Assembly (NCBI GenBank): GCA_007361935.1 | Contig: CP041667.1 | Span: forward strand, 2,570,501-2,634,500 | Source: Lachnospiraceae bacterium KGMB03038 | GTDB taxonomy: Bacteria; Bacillota; Clostridia; Lachnospirales; Lachnospiraceae | Length of the DNA stretch: 64,000 nucleotides | Direction of reading: 5' to 3' | Shown: positions 60,731 to 64,000 of the stretch, piece by piece | How positions within the stretch are numbered: the first letter of the stretch is position 1 | Layout: every line of letters begins with the position of its first letter | Program-made: the position numbers and the translations under genes | Notes under the pieces: generated by a model | The model's database searches: none | What the model saw: the letters and a program-made list of their open reading frames with translations, nothing else | Told to the model about the DNA's origin: nothing

Positions 60731-60797
60731 GATTGATTATGGAACTTACAAGATTATCAAAGATCTTAATCAAAAATTCCATACTGGCCAGCTAAAA

Positions 60798-60841
60798 ACG
60801 GGTGTCATACCTAAGACCTATTCTCATGGTATGACACCCGT
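60798..60841. terminator. Terminator of grd-like operon and aminotransferase
   Basis: Perfect 14-bp stem (60798-60811 with 60828-60841) between convergent genes, with A-rich left and moderately T-rich right flank. Confidence 0.8.
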
Positions 60842-60866
60842 TCTAACATTCGGTTCTGCCGCCAAG

Positions 60867-62084
60867 TTATTTCTGTCGGTATCCATCCAGGAACTCTCCC
60901 ATCCGTCTCACGGCATCTGAGAGCACTTCTGCCTGTGGAAGCATGACAATCCTGAAATGATCGGGTCTTGGCCAGTCGAATCCACTTCCCGGCACGATCA
61001 GGATATCCGTGGCGTGTAAGAGATCGCTGGCGAACTTTCTGTCATCTCTGATCTGGAATTTCTCTACGTCCAGCTTCGGGAAGATATAAAAGGCGCTGTT
61101 GTTTTTCACAAAGGAAATGCCATTGATCTTGGACAGTTCTCTTACGGTTGCCTCTCTTTGTTCGTAGAGGCGTCCTCCTTTTCTGACCGCGGAGGCCGGC
61201 GTTTCCATATCCTTAAGCGCCGCCGGGATCACAATCTGGGCAAGAGCGTTGGCGCACAGCCTTAGTGACGTCAGTTTGATGATCCCCTGACGGTAGTCTT
61301 CTGTCAGACGCCGCGGCCCGCTGATCACCATCCATCCGCATCGGTACCCGCACAGAAAATGGGATTTGGACAACCCATTCATCGTAACTACCGGAATATC
61401 TTCCGCTAGAGAGGCAAGTGAAATATGTTCCAGCCCATCCATTACCAGCCGGTCATAGATCTCATCCACAAAGACCAGCAGGCCAAACTCTCTGGCCACT
61501 TGAACGAGTTCTTCCAGAACTTCTTTGGAATACAGCATACCCGTCGGATTATTGGGATTGATGACCACAAGGGCTTTGGTCCTGGGCGTGATCTTGGAAC
61601 GGATATCTTTCACATCGGGCTGCCAGTCTGCTTCTTCGTCGCAGACATAGAACACAGGTCTCCCCCCAGCCAGATACACGGAATTGGCCCAAATGGAATA
61701 ATCCGGTGCCGGGACCAGCACTTCATCGCCAGACTCCAGCAGAGGCTGAAGCGCAAAGGAAACCACTTCGCTCACTCCATTTCCAATAAAAACGTCCTCC
61801 GGCGTGATCCCTTGAATTCCTTTTCCCATCTCATATTCACAGATTGCCTCCCTGGCACGCGGCATCCCTTTGAAATCACAGTATCCTACTCCGTCTCCCA
61901 GGTGATTCTCCAACGCGGCTTTGATGCTTTCCGGCAGGCCAAAGCCAAATGCGGCCGGATTGCCGGTATTGAGCCGCAATACTTTCTCTCCTTGTTCCTG
62001 CATATGAAGTGCTTCTATGTAAAGCGGCCCTCTGATATCCGAATGAATACAGTTCATTTTCTTTGCGGTTGCGATTGCTTTCAT
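60867..62084 (-). CDS. Class I aminotransferase, AlaA-like
   Basis: 405 aa from ATG 62084 (GGTGGAGATAGG upstream); the longer open frame to 62165 lacks a site. Fold-I PLP enzyme: N-P-N-N-P-T-G-M, Asp/Tyr in V-D-E-I-Y-D-R, and catalytic Lys in N-G-L-S-K-S-H. It ends with the substrate Arg in D-H-F-R-I-V. It resembles alanine/glutamate aminotransferases of the AlaA group. Single gene convergent with the grd-like operon. The 133 bases between it and the IS element hold no other gene. Confidence 0.87.
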   Translation of the reverse strand: MKAIATAKKMNCIHSDIRGPLYIEALHMQEQGEKVLRLNTGNPAAFGFGLPESIKAALENHLGDGVGYCDFKGMPRAREAICEYEMGKGIQGITPEDVFIGNGVSEVVSFALQPLLESGDEVLVPAPDYSIWANSVYLAGGRPVFYVCDEEADWQPDVKDIRSKITPRTKALVVINPNNPTGMLYSKEVLEELVQVAREFGLLVFVDEIYDRLVMDGLEHISLASLAEDIPVVTMNGLSKSHFLCGYRCGWMVISGPRRLTEDYRQGIIKLTSLRLCANALAQIVIPAALKDMETPASAVRKGGRLYEQREATVRELSKINGISFVKNNSAFYIFPKLDVEKFQIRDDRKFASDLLHATDILIVPGSGFDWPRPDHFRIVMLPQAEVLSDAVRRMGEFLDGYRQK

Positions 62085-62217
62085 CCTATCTCCACCTTTC
62101 TGGAATCTTTTTCCTTTGTCTACATCATAGACCGGCGGATAGATATAATCAAATACTAATATCAATATACAAGTTATAGTCTTTTATCTATAGTTCTTGT
62201 GTCACCGCTATCAAAAA

Positions 62218-63926
62218 GGTTAATTGAAATCCTTACTGCAACATTGAAGTTGTAACTGCACATTGAAAACTTTATGAAGTTGTAACTGCATAATATCATG
62301 AGTAACTGCAACAGTTTTAAGCTGTTTTTCTGGCTTTGGATTGCCTTTTTCCGATTTTCCTTGTAAAATTTCTTAAAGGAAGGCATGACAAAACACAGAC
62401 TGCATTTTTTACTTTTCGCAGAAGTTGTAAATGCACCCTGTTTGTGTTTCCTTTTTTATCGTGTCCTGTCTTCTCTTAAATTCCGGTTTACTTCTTAAAT
62501 AAAGCCGGTGTAAGGGTTATGGAATCGGATGGGATCTTTTCAAGGCCCAGGAGGTTCGCAGTCTCCTGGCCGTAGATCTTGATAAAAAGATCTATAGGAG
62601 CCTGTCCGTTCCACTTTTTTCGGGGATAGGAATTGATGTGGTTCATCATTTCCCTGATTCCTTCTTCCGTATATTCATCCTTTGCATGATTTTTAGGTAT
62701 GATATAACGGATCAATTCATGGTTCCGTTCACAGTTGCTCTTCTGATTTGTATTCATCGGGTTACAATAGAATACGCGGCACTGGATCTCTCCGGTCTCC
62801 ATATCTGCTTCGATTTTTTCGGGATCGCTGAATTCGCTTCCCCGATCGGTAATAATAACCTGAAAAAGCATCCGGAATTTCTCATCTCCAAGTGCTTTCC
62901 GCAGCCGGCAGAATATTTCTGTTACTGATCCCGCTGTGTTGCGCTCTCTCAGGAACATGAGCTGTACGTCACAGTTGGTAAACAAGATTGTCAGCAGTGT
63001 CTGGCCGCCTTTGTGTATGACCACACTGTCCATCTGGCTGACTATGGCATCTGGATTCTGGCGCATATATTCCTCGTATTCCTCATAACTGCGTCCGATA
63101 TGGCATTTCCGGTCTACCCGGAGAACCGGACCGCTCTTTTTCCGTTCCGGTCTGCGCAGTTTCCTTCTCAGGTCTATATTTCTGGCATCCAAAAGGCCTG
63201 CATCAATATAGGAATAGATCGTCCGTTCCGATACGGGCAGTTCATCTCTGTGACGTTCACAGATAACCGGGAGTGACTGCCCCTTTTTTAACAGCGGTGT
63301 AATCGTATCATTGATCCGGTTTAACTCCTGCTCTGTAAGAGAGATTCCTTTACGGGATTCAGAGAGCATCTGTTCATACTGCTGCTGAGCATGCTTGGCG
63401 TCATAGAGCATCCTGCGCAGACGGTAGCGAAGCCGGTGGTCACAGGCATTACAGACAAACGGCGACTTTTCGTAATCTGTACAGAACTCTTCCTGATAAT
63501 CAGGGCATCCTTCCTGACATCGTCCACATGCTGTCTGGCACTGTTTCTTCCCACGAAAGCATCCCTGACGGCAGTTTGGGATTCTGGTACAGGTACAATG
63601 GTGGATACAGTTATTGCCCCCTGACGTTTTGACCAGCCTGCGGTGTGCTTTGATCTCTCTGCCGACAGTAGACCGATCCTTTCCAATGTTTTTGGCGATC
63701 TGTGCGACCTTCAATCCCTGCTGCAGACCTGACTGGATGGCGAGCCTGTCATCATATGTAAGGTGTTTATTACTCATGGTTACCTCCAATCCGAAGACAG
63801 GACAAGGATAGTATACTGGAAAAAAGGCAAAAAGAAACCATGAAGTTACAACTGCAACTCCATGGCCCATATGCCTTGTAATTCTAACCGCAACAACCTA
63901 TGTTGCAATTAATTTTTCAATTAACC
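62218..63926 (-). mobile_element. IS30-family insertion sequence
   Basis: About 1.71 kb, bounded by 25-bp imperfect inverted repeats (62218-62242 and 63902-63926, 18 of 25 matching, outer sequence GGTTAATTGAAA). It contains one transposase. Subterminal GTAACTGCA-type motifs recur at both ends, about five on the left and two or three variants on the right. Both flanks are A-rich (AAAA on each side), so any target duplication is ambiguous. Confidence 0.8.
62488..63777 (-). CDS. IS30-family transposase
   Basis: 429 aa from ATG 63777, with GAGGTAACC upstream; an earlier in-frame start at 63870 is less likely. An N-terminal helix-turn-helix (Y-D-D-R-L-A-I-Q-S-G, then K-D-R-S-T-V-G-R-E-I) is followed by a Cys-rich insert with several C-x-x-C pairs (residues about 60-115), likely zinc binding. 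The DDE catalytic core has Asp in Q-M-D-S-V-V, Asp in I-T-D-R-G-S-E-F and Glu in N-C-E-R-N-H. The frame is intact, so the element may be active. Confidence 0.9.
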   Translation of the reverse strand: MSNKHLTYDDRLAIQSGLQQGLKVAQIAKNIGKDRSTVGREIKAHRRLVKTSGGNNCIHHCTCTRIPNCRQGCFRGKKQCQTACGRCQEGCPDYQEEFCTDYEKSPFVCNACDHRLRYRLRRMLYDAKHAQQQYEQMLSESRKGISLTEQELNRINDTITPLLKKGQSLPVICERHRDELPVSERTIYSYIDAGLLDARNIDLRRKLRRPERKKSGPVLRVDRKCHIGRSYEEYEEYMRQNPDAIVSQMDSVVIHKGGQTLLTILFTNCDVQLMFLRERNTAGSVTEIFCRLRKALGDEKFRMLFQVIITDRGSEFSDPEKIEADMETGEIQCRVFYCNPMNTNQKSNCERNHELIRYIIPKNHAKDEYTEEGIREMMNHINSYPRKKWNGQAPIDLFIKIYGQETANLLGLEKIPSDSITLTPALFKK

Positions 63927-63930
63927 AAAA

Positions 63931-63964
63931 CGACGGTCTTGGATTTCATCCAAAACCGCCGTCT
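63931..63964. terminator. Probable terminator right of the IS element
   Basis: Stem of about 10 bp with one mismatch (63935-63944 with 63948-63957), extended by GACGG/CCGTC, then a T-rich TATTATAC. It probably ends a gene to the right of the window. The last 36 bases show no identifiable gene. Confidence 0.5.
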
Positions 63965-64000
63965 ATTATACAAATTTCTCTTTCGGCTCTCAGCGCCTAC

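Overview
The window looks like a chromosomal segment of a strictly anaerobic gut-type Firmicute, most likely a Lachnospiraceae/Clostridium relative. The evidence is the strong AGGAGG-type ribosome binding sites, sigma-A promoters, a selenocysteine-containing glycine-reductase-type gene, a FadH/BaiCD-like flavin oxidoreductase, a standalone AICAR transformylase paired with an archaeal-type IMP cyclohydrolase, an IS30 element and a decayed superoxide dismutase gene. The genus cannot be fixed from the sequence alone. No rRNA, tRNA, prophage or CRISPR array was seen.

Layout. 1-524: end of an FtsX-like permease. 623-8515 (minus): an operon resembling dltABCD (AMP-forming ligase, carrier protein, MBOAT acyltransferase, SGNH protein) with an extra fold-III PLP decarboxylase, preceded by a Lys-rich repeat lipoprotein and followed by a two-component system whose response regulator carries a frameshifting deletion. 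8762-12406: a heterodimeric ABC exporter pair. 12633-18788: two LysR and one HxlR-type regulator, a YkvI-like transporter and a large FMN/FAD/Fe-S oxidoreductase around a divergent promoter with a 14-bp inverted repeat. 18842-19403: ParE/Phd-type toxin-antitoxin with its operator. 19583-28066: MFS permease, purine permease, PTS enzyme I, cysteine synthase, cold shock protein, nitroreductase, XRE-cupin regulator and amidohydrolase. 28226-34055: enolase, YitT, GlmM and split purine end-enzymes, with palindromic repeats at the 3' ends of several genes. 34236-38798: lipoprotein, acyltransferase, DUF3841-like protein, alkyltransferase, RarA. 38854-40656: an ABC-F gene behind a leader-peptide attenuator. 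40644-45097: thiamine salvage operon under a TPP riboswitch. 45167-47424: GreA, MATE, MarR. 47614-48137: sod pseudogene. 48198-52322: VWA protein, iron alcohol dehydrogenase, aldehyde dehydrogenase. 52371-60730: symporter, PucR regulator and a divergent operon grdE-grdB(Sec)-MFS-amidohydrolase. 60867-64000: aminotransferase and an IS30-family element.

Two systems stand out. First, the dlt-like operon carries its own PLP decarboxylase. The ligase could load an amino acid on the carrier, the decarboxylase could convert it to an amine there or beforehand, and the MBOAT/SGNH pair could export it to a surface polymer. Second, the grdE-grdB pair encodes only the substrate-binding 'protein B' of a glycine-reductase-type complex, next to a transporter and an amidohydrolase, with no grdA/C/D in the window. 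This suggests an import, hydrolysis and reductive-cleavage route for an unidentified substrate that borrows shared subunits encoded elsewhere. Two further points are a textbook-like attenuator ahead of the ABC-F gene, and two pseudogenes whose lesions both look like deletions between short direct repeats.
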